The notes beneath the pieces are model-generated. The model searched no databases, was not told the origin of the DNA, and worked only from the letters and a program-made list of their open reading frames with translations. 64,000 bases of DNA from Pelagibius sp964472095. GTDB taxonomy: Bacteria > Pseudomonadota > Alphaproteobacteria > Kiloniellales > Kiloniellaceae. Of this stretch, positions 37,082-44,441 are shown piece after piece (position 1 is the stretch's first letter; each line of letters begins with the position of its first letter). The translations under genes and the position numbers were made by a program. The stretch spans positions 1 through 64,000 of the forward strand of contig CAYYIV010000011.1 in NCBI GenBank assembly GCA_964472095.1, read 5' to 3'.

Positions 37082-38395
37082 GTGACGCTGTCGCCGTTGG
37101 CGCTGGCCTGGGTCGGCGCCCGCCCGCCTCGTTCGTTCTGGGACGAGCTGGCCACCGGGGCCGGCATGCTTGCCTTCGCCATCATCCTGGTCGAATTTGT
37201 CCTGTCCGGCCGCTTCCGCACGGTTTCCGGGCGCATTGGCATGGACGTGACCATGCGCGCACACCAGCTGCTGGCGCGCAGCGCGCTGGTGCTGGCGCTG
37301 GTCCATCCCTTTCTCTACACCACCGGCTTCAACCCGCCGCTGCCCTGGGACGACACCCGCCAGGCAACTCTGACCGCCGACTTCGCAGCTCTGGCGACGG
37401 GGGTGCTGGCCTGGGTGCTGCTGCCGGTCTTCGTGCTGCTTTCCATCGGCCGCGACAGGATCGGCTACAGCTACGAGACCTGGCGCTGGATGCATGGCTT
37501 GGGCGCACTGCTGATCGCCGGCCTGCTGCTGCACCACGTGCTGGCGGCGGGGCGCTACAGCGGCGACCCACTGCTCGCCGTCCTGTGGTCCGGCCTCTTC
37601 GCCATTGCTGTGCTGTCCCTGGTCAACGTTTACATCGTCAAGCCGCTGCTGCAGCGGCGGCGGCCCTGGCGGGTTACCGGGGTGCGGCCGGTGGCGCTGA
37701 AGACCTGGGAACTGACGCTGCAGCCGGAGGGGCATACGGGCCTCGGATACAAGGCGGGACAATTCGTTTGGCTGAACGTCGGCAACAGCCCTTTTTCCCT
37801 GCATGAGAATCCTTTCTCGATCAGCTCGGCGCCCGGCGGCGAACCGGATCTGCAGTTCGTCATCAAGGAACTCGGCGACTTCACGCGCGGCGTCGGTGCC
37901 ATCGCCCCGGGCACGCCTGCCCACCTCGACGGCCCGCACGGAACCCTCGTGGTCGCCGGCGTCGACGCCTCCGGTCAAGACGCCCCCGGTCATGAGGCAC
38001 GGGGCATCGCTCTCATCGCCGGCGGCGTCGGTGTGGCGCCGCTGTTGGGCATCCTGCGCCAGCTGCGCCATGACGCCGACCCGCGTCCGAGCCTGCTGGT
38101 CTACGGCAACCGCATCGCCGAGCAGATCGCCTACCGGGAGGAACTGGAAGACCTGGCGCGCGCCCAGGGCACGCGGGTGATCCATGTCCTCTCGGAGCCG
38201 CCGGCCGGCTGGACGGGCCCCGTCGGCATGGTCGACGCTGCGCTGATCCGCGAGATCTTCGCGGCGCCGGAGATGAAGGGTTGGCTTTACGTCCTCTGCG
38301 GTCCGCCGGTCATGATGGAAGGGGTGGAGGACTGCCTCATCGAGTGCGGCGTGCCGGCCCGACGAATCCTCTCAGAGCGGTTCAGCTATGACTGA
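37082..38395 (+). CDS. Ferric reductase-like membrane flavocytochrome
   Basis: The 437 residues from GTG 37082 have about six membrane segments, then an FAD/NAD(P)H ferredoxin-reductase module. Probable heme ligands are in RAHQLLARSALVLALVHPFL and in WRWMHGLGALLIAGLLLHHV. The reductase part shows the FAD-binding block HENPFSISSAPGG, the nucleotide block IALIAGGVGVAPLLGILRQL and the end GWLYVLCGPPVMMEGVEDCL. Substrate (iron, oxygen or a protein partner) is unknown. The true start is probably ATC 37046, 7 bp after GGAGGGGG, because the in-frame extension IRALALVILYLC completes the first membrane helix; the listed start is the first conventional codon. Confidence 0.86.
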   Translation: MTLSPLALAWVGARPPRSFWDELATGAGMLAFAIILVEFVLSGRFRTVSGRIGMDVTMRAHQLLARSALVLALVHPFLYTTGFNPPLPWDDTRQATLTADFAALATGVLAWVLLPVFVLLSIGRDRIGYSYETWRWMHGLGALLIAGLLLHHVLAAGRYSGDPLLAVLWSGLFAIAVLSLVNVYIVKPLLQRRRPWRVTGVRPVALKTWELTLQPEGHTGLGYKAGQFVWLNVGNSPFSLHENPFSISSAPGGEPDLQFVIKELGDFTRGVGAIAPGTPAHLDGPHGTLVVAGVDASGQDAPGHEARGIALIAGGVGVAPLLGILRQLRHDADPRPSLLVYGNRIAEQIAYREELEDLARAQGTRVIHVLSEPPAGWTGPVGMVDAALIREIFAAPEMKGWLYVLCGPPVMMEGVEDCLIECGVPARRILSERFSYD

Positions 38396-38495
38396 TTGGC
38401 TGGCGAAGCTGCCCGCCCGGCACCGGGTGCTGTGTCTGTACTGGGCGCTGAACGCGGTGCTCCTGGCGGCGCTGCTGGCCTACGCCCTGCGCTGA
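38388..38495 (+). CDS. 35-residue single-span membrane miniprotein overlapping the reductase gene
   Basis: ATG 38388 overlaps the last codons of the ferric reductase-like gene, and the frame ends at TGA 38493-38495. The product reads MTDWLAKLPARHRVLCLYWA, then LNAVLLAALLAYALR: a short amphipathic basic start and one membrane helix of about 20 residues. The overlapping start suggests translational coupling. It could be a small accessory subunit of the reductase. No homologue is known to me, and the assignment rests on position and membrane helix only. Confidence 0.5.
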   Translation: MTDWLAKLPARHRVLCLYWALNAVLLAALLAYALR

Positions 38496-38586
38496 AGCGC
38501 GCGGCCCGCCTTGTTCCAGATCAAGCCGCCGGTCCGGAATCCGGGGTAGAAAGCCGTCGGGGCATGAGGGGAGGTGGAAGGGGCCA

Positions 38587-39927
38587 ATGGCGGGACAACG
38601 CGAAACCTGGGCGTCGGGGCGCGGCTTTGTGCTGGCGACGATCGGTGCGGCCGTCGGCCTCGGCAACATCTGGCGCTTCTCCTACGTTGCGGGGGAAAAT
38701 GGCGGCGGCGCCTTCCTCGTGGTCTACCTGATCAGCGTTGCTCTTGTCGGCGCTCCCATTGTCATCGCCGAGTTGGCGCTCGGCCGCCGCTCGGAGGGTG
38801 ATGCCGTGGCCGCCTACGAGCGCACCTCGGCCACCTCGCGCTGGCGGCTTGCCGGCTGGCTCGCCGTTGGCGGCAGCTTCCTCATCCTCAGCTACTATTC
38901 GGTGATCGCCGGCTGGGCCCTCAAGTACTTCCTGGGCGCCCTGACCGGGGAACTCTGGGACGCTGCGGCGGGCGGCTACGGCGGCTACTTCACCCGGTTC
39001 ATCGGTAACCCGGGCGAGGCCGTCGGCTGGCAGATGGCGATGCTCGCGGCCACCATGTTCGTCGTCGCCGGGGGCGTGCAGCGCGGCATCGAGGCGGTGA
39101 ACCGCATTCTCATGCCGCTGCTGGCCCTCTTTGTCGTCGCCCTGGCAGGCTATGCGGCGACCCTCCCGGGGGCGGTGGCGGGCTGGCGCTTCCTCTTCCT
39201 GCCCGACTGGTCGGTCCTGCTGCGCGGCGAGGTCCTCGTTGCCGCGCTCGGCCAGGCTTTCTTCTCCATCGGCCTCGGCATGGCCGTCTTCATCACCTAC
39301 GGCAGCTACATGAAGCAGTCGACGCAACTGCCACGCTCGGCCGCCGCGATCGTCGTCGGCGATACGCTCTTTGCGATCGTCGCCGGCCTGGCGATCTTCC
39401 CGGCGGTCTTCGCCTTCGGCATGGATCCTCAGGCGGGGCCGCAGCTCGCCTTCATCACCCTGCCGCAGATCTTCCTGGCGATGCCGGGCGGCACCATCGT
39501 CGGCATCGTCTTCTTCGGCCTGCTGGTGTCGGCGGCCATGACCTCGATGATCGCCCTACTCGAGGTGCCGGTCGCCACGGTGGTGCACCGCACGCGGCTG
39601 CGGCGCTGGAGCGCGGTCACCGCGGTCGGTACCGGCGTATTCCTCGTCGGCCTTCCCTCAGCCCTCAGCTACGGCCTGCTGGCGGAGGTCCAGATCGCCG
39701 GCCGCTCGATCCTCGACTTTGTCGACCAGAGCGTGTCGAACTATCTGTTGCCGCTGGCGGGCATCCTGGTCTGCGTCTACGTCGGCTGGTGCTGGCGGCG
39801 CGACGAGGCGTTGGCCGCCAGTGGCATCGCCGGGGCCGCGCTCCGGGCTGTCTGGCTTTGGCTGCTGCGGATCGTGGCGCCGGCAATGATCCTGGTCGTT
39901 CTCCTCGACTCTGTCGGTGTGATCTAG
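38587..39927 (+). CDS. Sodium-dependent symporter, SNF (neurotransmitter:sodium symporter) family
   Basis: The 446-residue product has the family N-terminus ETWASGRGFVLATIGAAVGL, then GNIWRFSYVAGENGGGAFLV, which carries the sodium and substrate site residues of helix 1 and the conserved GNIWRFPY-type block. About eleven membrane segments follow. Helix 6-8 blocks are AALGQAFFSIGLGMAVFITY and LVSAAMTSMIALLEV. Bacterial members import amino acids or related compounds; the substrate here is unknown. The ATG at 38587 is preceded by GGAGGTGGAAGGGG. Confidence 0.93.
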   Translation: MAGQRETWASGRGFVLATIGAAVGLGNIWRFSYVAGENGGGAFLVVYLISVALVGAPIVIAELALGRRSEGDAVAAYERTSATSRWRLAGWLAVGGSFLILSYYSVIAGWALKYFLGALTGELWDAAAGGYGGYFTRFIGNPGEAVGWQMAMLAATMFVVAGGVQRGIEAVNRILMPLLALFVVALAGYAATLPGAVAGWRFLFLPDWSVLLRGEVLVAALGQAFFSIGLGMAVFITYGSYMKQSTQLPRSAAAIVVGDTLFAIVAGLAIFPAVFAFGMDPQAGPQLAFITLPQIFLAMPGGTIVGIVFFGLLVSAAMTSMIALLEVPVATVVHRTRLRRWSAVTAVGTGVFLVGLPSALSYGLLAEVQIAGRSILDFVDQSVSNYLLPLAGILVCVYVGWCWRRDEALAASGIAGAALRAVWLWLLRIVAPAMILVVLLDSVGVI

Positions 39928-39929
39928 CG

Positions 39930-40085
39930 GCCGTCGTCTCGCGGCTCGTGGTCGCTGCCTTCGATCAGCTTCAGGTTGCTGCCAGCGATCCGAGCCGAAG
40001 GACAGCCGCGCATGCACCGGCCGAGGCGCCTCGCTGGCCAGCGCCAGGCTGTGCGGTGCGGCCCCGCGAAGTTCCTCGGCGAAGA
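39930..40085 (-). pseudogene. Decayed copy of the small membrane protein gene at 40746
   Basis: The plus-strand text here resembles that of the 3' half of the 40746-40982 gene. Shared pieces include GCCGTCGTC near the end, CAGCTTCAGGTTGCTGCCAG against CAGCATCAGGTTCGCCGCCA, GACCGAACCGAAGG against ATCCGAGCCGAAGGAC, and GCCTCGCTGGCCAGCGCCAG, which is identical over 20 bases. The second membrane helix region is missing and the frame is broken. It is best read as a partial, inactivated duplicate lying directly after the symporter gene. Confidence 0.5.
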
Positions 40086-40167
40086 ACAGATTCGCGGTGT
40101 ATAATGCAGCCGGCTATTGGTAGAGAGCCTTTACCCACAGTCCCTTATCAGAAACGGGGAACTGAAG

Positions 40168-40560
40168 ATGCTGAGCAGGCAGATATGGGTTGGGTCCGAC
40201 AGTCCGAGAGAGAAAGTCGTCGTCAACATGGTTGTCGACGGCGCGGATGTGGTTTCAGCGAAGCTCGAGCCGTCGCAGGCGGAGGCGTTGATCGAGCAGC
40301 TCGGCTTCGCCCGCGCCTCCTTGAGCAAGCAGGTGAGTTCCGATCTGAACCCTTGCGAGACGCTTAGCTTTGCGACGATCGATCCGGCCTGGCGGACAAG
40401 TACCGACGTGATGGTCGAAGGATCCGCGGCCAACGGCATTTCGCTTGCCCTGCGCCACTCCGGCTACGGCTGGCTTTGCTTCCTGCTGCCGCATGAGGAA
40501 GCGCGGGCGCTCGGCCAGTGGCTGGTCGAAAACGCCAAGGCCGGCCAGCCGCGACCGTAA
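40168..40560 (+). CDS. Hypothetical protein (130 residues)
   Basis: The start is ATG 40168, with GGGGA about 7 bp upstream, giving MLSRQIWVGSDSPREKVVVN. The product is soluble, without signal peptide or membrane segment. It contains a helix-like stretch KLEPSQAEALIEQLGFARAS and an aromatic patch LRHSGYGWLCFLLPHEEARA near the end. I do not recognise the family. A TATAAT at 40100-40105 is a possible -10 box. It lies at the left edge of an island of small unknown genes and is followed by two type 2 palindromes. Confidence 0.65.
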   Translation: MLSRQIWVGSDSPREKVVVNMVVDGADVVSAKLEPSQAEALIEQLGFARASLSKQVSSDLNPCETLSFATIDPAWRTSTDVMVEGSAANGISLALRHSGYGWLCFLLPHEEARALGQWLVENAKAGQPRP

Positions 40561-40612
40561 CAGAGACTGAGCACGACGGCGCCTCGCGCCTGGAGAGGAT
40601 CCAGGCTGCGGG

Positions 40613-40670
40613 AGCGGATCGTGATCGGGCGGAACCACGAAGCGGTTCCGTTTGATCACGTGAATCCGCT
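40613..40670. repeat. Type 2 palindromic repeat, copy a
   Basis: Outer arms AGCGGATCGTGATC and GATCACGTGAATCCGCT pair apart from a 3-base insertion. An inner stem GGAACC-ACGAAGC-GGTTCC sits in the centre. It lies 52 bp after the stop of the hypothetical gene at 40168-40560 and just before copy b. Confidence 0.7.
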
Positions 40671-40685
40671 TTGCGTCAGATAGAT

Positions 40686-40747
40686 AGAGCAGATTCACAG
40701 GGTCGATGGATCGCGCGTTGCGATTCCATTCGGCCCTGATTTGCTCT
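40686..40747. repeat. Type 2 palindromic repeat, copy b
   Basis: Left arm AGAGCAGATTCACAGGGTCG and right arm ending GGCCCTGATTTGCTCT form an imperfect 62 bp palindrome with centre GATGGATCGC-GCGTT-GCGATTCCAT. Its right end overlaps the stop codon (plus-strand CTA at 40746-40748) of the gene at 40746-40982. It is closely similar to copy c at 43847. Confidence 0.75.
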
Positions 40748-40982
40748 AAGGCGCGCGCCGTCCGTCGTCGCGCGGATCCTGCTCGCCGCGCTCCAGCAGC
40801 ATCAGGTTCGCCGCCAGCGAGACCGAACCGAAGGTGATGAAGAGCCCGAAGAACAGCAGCGCAATGACCAGCCAGGATGCCTCGCTGGCCAGCGCCAGAC
40901 TGCGCAGCCCGGCCAGGTCGCTGGCCAGGATGGCGATGCCGAAGAGGGCACCGGCGCCGATCCCCATGGCCAGGTGGCGCAT
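40746..40982 (-). CDS. Small two-helix membrane protein, hypothetical
   Basis: The start is ATG 40982 (MRHLAMGIGAGALFGIAILA), giving 78 residues; the longer frame upstream is atypical. Two membrane helices are visible, about residues 5-22 and 31-56 (EASWLVIALLFFGLFITFGS, then VSLAANLMLL). The tail LERGEQDPRDDGRRAP is charged. No function is known to me. A degraded paralogue seems to lie at 39930-40085. The stop codon overlaps the end of a palindromic repeat, so the repeat probably inserted at or shaped the gene's 3' end. Confidence 0.7.
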   Translation of the reverse strand: MRHLAMGIGAGALFGIAILASDLAGLRSLALASEASWLVIALLFFGLFITFGSVSLAANLMLLERGEQDPRDDGRRAP

Positions 40983-41271
40983 CACGAAGTGCAGGGCCGT
41001 TCTGTCATGGGGGCGCAGCAAGGCAGGGTTCCGATCGTCGCCCGTTGAAGCTCCTGGGGCCAAGAATCGACCCCCCGGCTTCCTGGCGCAAGGGGAATCG
41101 CGGGAGGCAAGATGTCGCATTCCGGACGTGGCAAAGCGCACAGTCCCGGGGCGGAAAAAGGAGGCAGGATTCCGGCGGTTCCGGAGAAAACACGATTAGC
41201 GGTCCGGTAACCGAACGTTAAAGGAAGACGTGCAGGCTAGGAGCGTGCGAGAGCATGAACGAGGTTGAGCA

Positions 41272-41490
41272 ATGTCTGACCGAAACATTTTCGACGCGGC
41301 GCGTTGGATCTCCGATGCCTTCAATGCAGGGATCTTCGCGCGGGTGAACAGGAACGGCGATCTGGCCCTGGACGTGGTCAACGCCTGCCCCAAGGCAACC
41401 GAAGAACTGCTCGGTCGCCTGAGCGGCAACTCCGAGGCTGTGATCCTGCAGATGCCCAAGCCGGACAGCGACGTCTTCTACATCAACTGA
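41272..41490 (+). CDS. Hypothetical protein (72 residues)
   Basis: ATG 41272 follows GAGG at a suitable distance. The product MSDRNIFDAARWISDAFNAG, ending EAVILQMPKPDSDVFYIN, is soluble and mixed alpha/beta in appearance. I do not recognise it. It converges with the MHYT-domain kinase gene, whose stop is 33 bp away. The composition and codon use look like a real gene of this genome, but there is no direct functional clue. Confidence 0.6.
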   Translation: MSDRNIFDAARWISDAFNAGIFARVNRNGDLALDVVNACPKATEELLGRLSGNSEAVILQMPKPDSDVFYIN

Positions 41491-41523
41491 TTGCGCTTGC
41501 CGCGAAGGCGGCAGCGCCGGCCT

Positions 41524-43077
41524 TCAGGCGGCTTGGGTCAAGAGGACACGCTCGGCCGGGAACCGGACGGTGACCGTCGTTCCCTGTCCCAGGACGCTCT
41601 CGATCGACAGGCTTCCGCCGTGGGCCTCGACCATGTGGCGGCACAGCGGCAGGCCCAGCCCGGTTCCCTCGTACTTGCGGCTCAGGCTGCTGTCGATCTG
41701 GCCGAAGGCCTCCATGGCGACCGGAATCTGCGCGGCCGTCATGCCGACACCCGTATCGGAGAATTTGATCGCCGCGCCGTCGCCGGCAAAGGTCAGCGAG
41801 ACGCTCAACTCGCCGCCGGGCGGCGTAAACTTCAAGGCGTTCGACAGCAGGTTGAGGGCGATCTGTTTGAGACGGCGGCGGTCGGCCTTAAGGGCGGGAC
41901 TTGCGGCCGGCAGGTCCGCCTGCACGGCGATGCCGGCCTCCCGGGCCTCCGGCTCGACCAGACGCAGGCAGTCCCGCAGCACTTCCCCCGCATCCAGCGA
42001 CTCTTCGTGCAGTTCAAGGCGTCCGGCCTCCGCCTTGGAGAAGTCGAGCACGTCGTTGATCAGGCTGAGGAGGTGGCGGCCGCTATCATGAATGTCGGTC
42101 GCGTACTCGATGTAGCGCCGGTTCCCGATCGGTCCCAGCGACTCATTCGTCAGCAGCTCCGAGAACCCGATGATAGCGTTGAGCGGCGTGCGCAGCTCAT
42201 GGCTCATGGTCGCCAGGAACTGGGATTTCGCCTGGCTCGACGTCGCCGCGGCTTCGAGGGCCACCCGAAGGTTGTCGGTCGTCGCCTGGAGCTCGTGCTT
42301 GGTAGCCTCCAACTCTGAGATGTAGCGCCGCAGCCGCTCGGCTTCCTGCGCGTTGCGATCGGCAAGATAGGTGTCGAGGATGGCGCTCACCGCGCCGATA
42401 CCCAGCAGCAGAGCCGCCACGGCGGCGACGGCGACCGCCAGCGATTGCCGCTCCAGGCCGGAGCCATTCTCAGGCATGGCCAGCGGGTCGAACTCTAGGG
42501 TTGCCCCCGTCATGCCGGTGAAATGGAGGCCGCAGATCGCCAGCACGAAGAGCGTGACGACGAGAGCCCGGCCGCGCAGTCCTTCGGCGCGCGGCAGGAG
42601 GTAGAAGGCGAGGGCCGAGAGGGCGATGCCGATTACGATGGAGGCGGCGACGTAGTCAAGGTCCCACTCTATCGTGAACCAGCCCTCCGATGCTGACATG
42701 CCGGTGTAGTGCATGGCCGCAATCATCGCGCCGGCGACAGCGCCGCCGAGCACGCGCAGGCCGCTCAAGACGAGCCACAGGGCGACGCCGGAGAAGCCGA
42801 TGGCCAGGGCCGCGGAGAGCACCGTCAGGGGCAGGTCGTACCCCGTCAGCAGGGGTGTGCGATAGGCGACCATGGCGATGAAGTGGGTCGCCCAGACGCC
42901 GCCGCCCATCGACACCGCGGCCGCCGTCAGCCACTGATATCTCTGCCTGGCCTGCTGCTTCGTCGCGCGGTGCAGCAGGCTGAAGGCAGTGTGGCTCGCG
43001 AGCATGCAGATCAGTCCGGCCACGACGACCAGAGAGAGATCATGCTCGTCGATGATACAACCGGCGACTTTCAGCAT
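41524..43077 (-). CDS. MHYT-domain sensor histidine kinase
   Basis: The 517-residue product starts with a seven-helix MHYT membrane sensor. The repeated motifs are THFIAM (64-69), MHYTGM (122-127) and LHFTGM (184-189), which are proposed to bind a metal such as copper. A coiled-coil linker (about 240-285) leads to HisKA with the phosphorylated His293 in TMSHELRTPLNAIIGFSELL. HATPase_c has NLLSNALKFTPPGG, FSDTGVGM and YEGTGLGLPLCRHMVEAHGG. A receiver domain and an adjacent regulator are both absent. The proposed signals are diatomic gases, oxygen or redox, by analogy with the MHYT model. Confidence 0.92.
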   Translation of the reverse strand: MLKVAGCIIDEHDLSLVVVAGLICMLASHTAFSLLHRATKQQARQRYQWLTAAAVSMGGGVWATHFIAMVAYRTPLLTGYDLPLTVLSAALAIGFSGVALWLVLSGLRVLGGAVAGAMIAAMHYTGMSASEGWFTIEWDLDYVAASIVIGIALSALAFYLLPRAEGLRGRALVVTLFVLAICGLHFTGMTGATLEFDPLAMPENGSGLERQSLAVAVAAVAALLLGIGAVSAILDTYLADRNAQEAERLRRYISELEATKHELQATTDNLRVALEAAATSSQAKSQFLATMSHELRTPLNAIIGFSELLTNESLGPIGNRRYIEYATDIHDSGRHLLSLINDVLDFSKAEAGRLELHEESLDAGEVLRDCLRLVEPEAREAGIAVQADLPAASPALKADRRRLKQIALNLLSNALKFTPPGGELSVSLTFAGDGAAIKFSDTGVGMTAAQIPVAMEAFGQIDSSLSRKYEGTGLGLPLCRHMVEAHGGSLSIESVLGQGTTVTVRFPAERVLLTQAA

Positions 43078-43183
43078 AAATGTAGGTAGATCCCAGCGAA
43101 ATCCTTGGGAGATAATCGCAAAATTGCGTTTAGGAGGGGTAAAGGTTTCCTAGCGCCTGGCCGCTTTTTCTTAGGTTTTCGGC

Positions 43184-43627
43184 TCAACGCAGGCCGCTGA
43201 CCTGGACGTCGTTGTCGAGGATCATCTGGCGCAGGATTTCGAGGCCCTTTTCCAGTTCCTCGTACTCCTGGCGGGCGAGGCTCAGTTCCTCGATGGCGGT
43301 CTTGCGGCTGGACAGGCTGCGCGGCATCTCCACCAGGGCGGCCAGGTAGCGGCCCTTGGCATGCGCGGCGCGGCGCACCAGCGCCTTGATCTCGCTCTGC
43401 TTCAGGTGCACCAGCACGGACATGATCTCGCGCTTGGACTGCTCCTGCATGGTGTCTTCGATCTGTTCGACGAAGGCGCCGGCGGACACCGGCTCCGGCG
43501 CGGGCTCCGGCACGGCCAGGGCATCCTCCAGCATGCGCAGGCGCTCCTGCGGCTTGCCGCTGGAACGGTGGAACCACTGCAGCGCATTGTTGCGGCTGGA
43601 GTATCCGGTCATCTCCGTCAGGGTCAT
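43184..43627 (-). CDS. Hypothetical helical protein (147 residues)
   Basis: The product begins MTLTEMTGYSSRNNALQWFH and is soluble. Its C-terminal two thirds are strongly helical, probably coiled coil: REIMSVLVHLKQSEIKALVR, then a segment ending EYEELEKGLEILRQMILDND. The Pro/Glu-rich stretch VPEPAPEPVSAG separates the N-terminal region. I do not recognise a family. It sits between the MHYT kinase and a 293 bp gap filled with stem-loops, and all these genes run on the minus strand. Confidence 0.62.
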   Translation of the reverse strand: MTLTEMTGYSSRNNALQWFHRSSGKPQERLRMLEDALAVPEPAPEPVSAGAFVEQIEDTMQEQSKREIMSVLVHLKQSEIKALVRRAAHAKGRYLAALVEMPRSLSSRKTAIEELSLARQEYEELEKGLEILRQMILDNDVQVSGLR

Positions 43628-43740
43628 TGCGGCGCTTCCTTCCTTGTCTCATGGTGTCGGCCAGTGGCTGAGACAGGAGATGCAATCCCCGGGCCAGGGA
43701 TGCGGGGTGGAAAGGCCTGGATTTCTGCGGGCTGCCCGAG

Positions 43741-43809
43741 GCGGCGAAGCCGCCGCTGCCGGGGTCGCCCCGGCAAACCTGGCAGGGGCCCGGCAGGATC
43801 TGCCGGGCC
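43741..43809. repeat. Three consecutive perfect stem-loops
   Basis: GCGGC-GAA-GCCGC at 43741-43753, GCCGGGG-TCG-CCCCGGC at 43758-43774 and GGCCCGGCAG-GAT-CTGCCGGGCC at 43787-43809. With the type 2 palindrome at 43847 they fill most of the 43628-43920 gap. Confidence 0.7.
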
Positions 43810-43846
43810 AGGGACGCCAAGAGGTGCCGATCTAATTCAAACGGGT

Positions 43847-43908
43847 AGAGCAGATTCACACGGTCGATGGATCGCCGAAGGCGATTCCATGCGACCGTGA
43901 TCTGCTCT
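43847..43908. repeat. Type 2 palindromic repeat, copy c
   Basis: AGAGCAGATTCACACGGTCG at the left and CGACCGTGATCTGCTCT at the right are reverse complements apart from a 3-base insertion. The centre is ATGGATCGCC-GAAG-GCGATTCCAT. This is the best-formed copy of the family; it lies 12 bp after the stop of the minus-strand gene at 43921-44241. Confidence 0.8.
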
Positions 43909-43920
43909 AAGGGCCGGGAG

Positions 43921-44241
43921 TCAGTCGGCGGCGCGGCGCTGCGCCACCGCCGGCGGCAGGTCGTCGTTGGCCGCCTGCGGCACGAAGGGGGAGAGGTAGG
44001 ACCCGCGATCCGGGACGGCGGCCAGGCGACGCACGCGGGTGCTTACGCGCCGCAGTCCGGCGCGGTTCTGACTTGAGCGGCGCCAGCGTCGCAGCAGGCG
44101 CCAGCCCACCACGCTCCCCAGGATGCCGAGCCACATGTAGGGATACCACCAGGGCATCAGCACGACGAAGTCGTGGAGCAGCTGGTAGTAGGGATCGGAA
44201 GCGGCCTGGGGGCCGTAGATCCATTGCAGAACTGCCAACAT
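43921..44241 (-). CDS. Small membrane protein, hypothetical (106 residues)
   Basis: The product starts MLAVLQWIYGPQAASDPYYQ and has one membrane helix at about residues 26-48 (FVVLMPWWYPYMWLGILGSV, then VGWRLL). A basic stretch RRWRRSSQNRAGLRRVSTRV follows, which places the C-terminus in the cytoplasm. I do not recognise the family. Its upstream region is the conspicuously AT-rich block at 44283-44432. The gene is probably transcribed alone, since repeats and hairpins follow directly. Confidence 0.62.
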   Translation of the reverse strand: MLAVLQWIYGPQAASDPYYQLLHDFVVLMPWWYPYMWLGILGSVVGWRLLRRWRRSSQNRAGLRRVSTRVRRLAAVPDRGSYLSPFVPQAANDDLPPAVAQRRAAD

Positions 44242-44282
44242 CGCGCCGGTTTCCCTGCTTGAGCGCCTTGCTGCGGCGCCCG

Positions 44283-44432
44283 GTTAGTTAAATATCTATG
44301 AAGAATATTATGGGAACTCGTCGCCAGAGATCAAGATATTTTTTACCTTTTGTTAACCATATTCTACAGTATTTGTCTAAAAATCCAAGAATAAACAAAT
44401 AATAACTGTAGCGTATTGTATTGGATAACTAA
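44283..44432. promoter_or_regulatory. AT-rich regulatory island
   Basis: About 150 bp with many A/T runs (for example ATATTTTTTACC and AATAAACAAATAATAAC), very unlike the surrounding GC-rich DNA. It lies between two minus-strand genes and contains no convincing frame. It probably holds the promoter of the 43921-44241 gene and could bind an AT-preferring protein such as a MucR/Ros-type regulator. Confidence 0.5.
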
Positions 44433-44441
44433 GGACCGACT

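Noticed and set aside
40561..40698. Minus-strand frame reading through the type 2 palindromes
   Set aside because: The residues come from repeat sequence and no ribosome binding site is evident.
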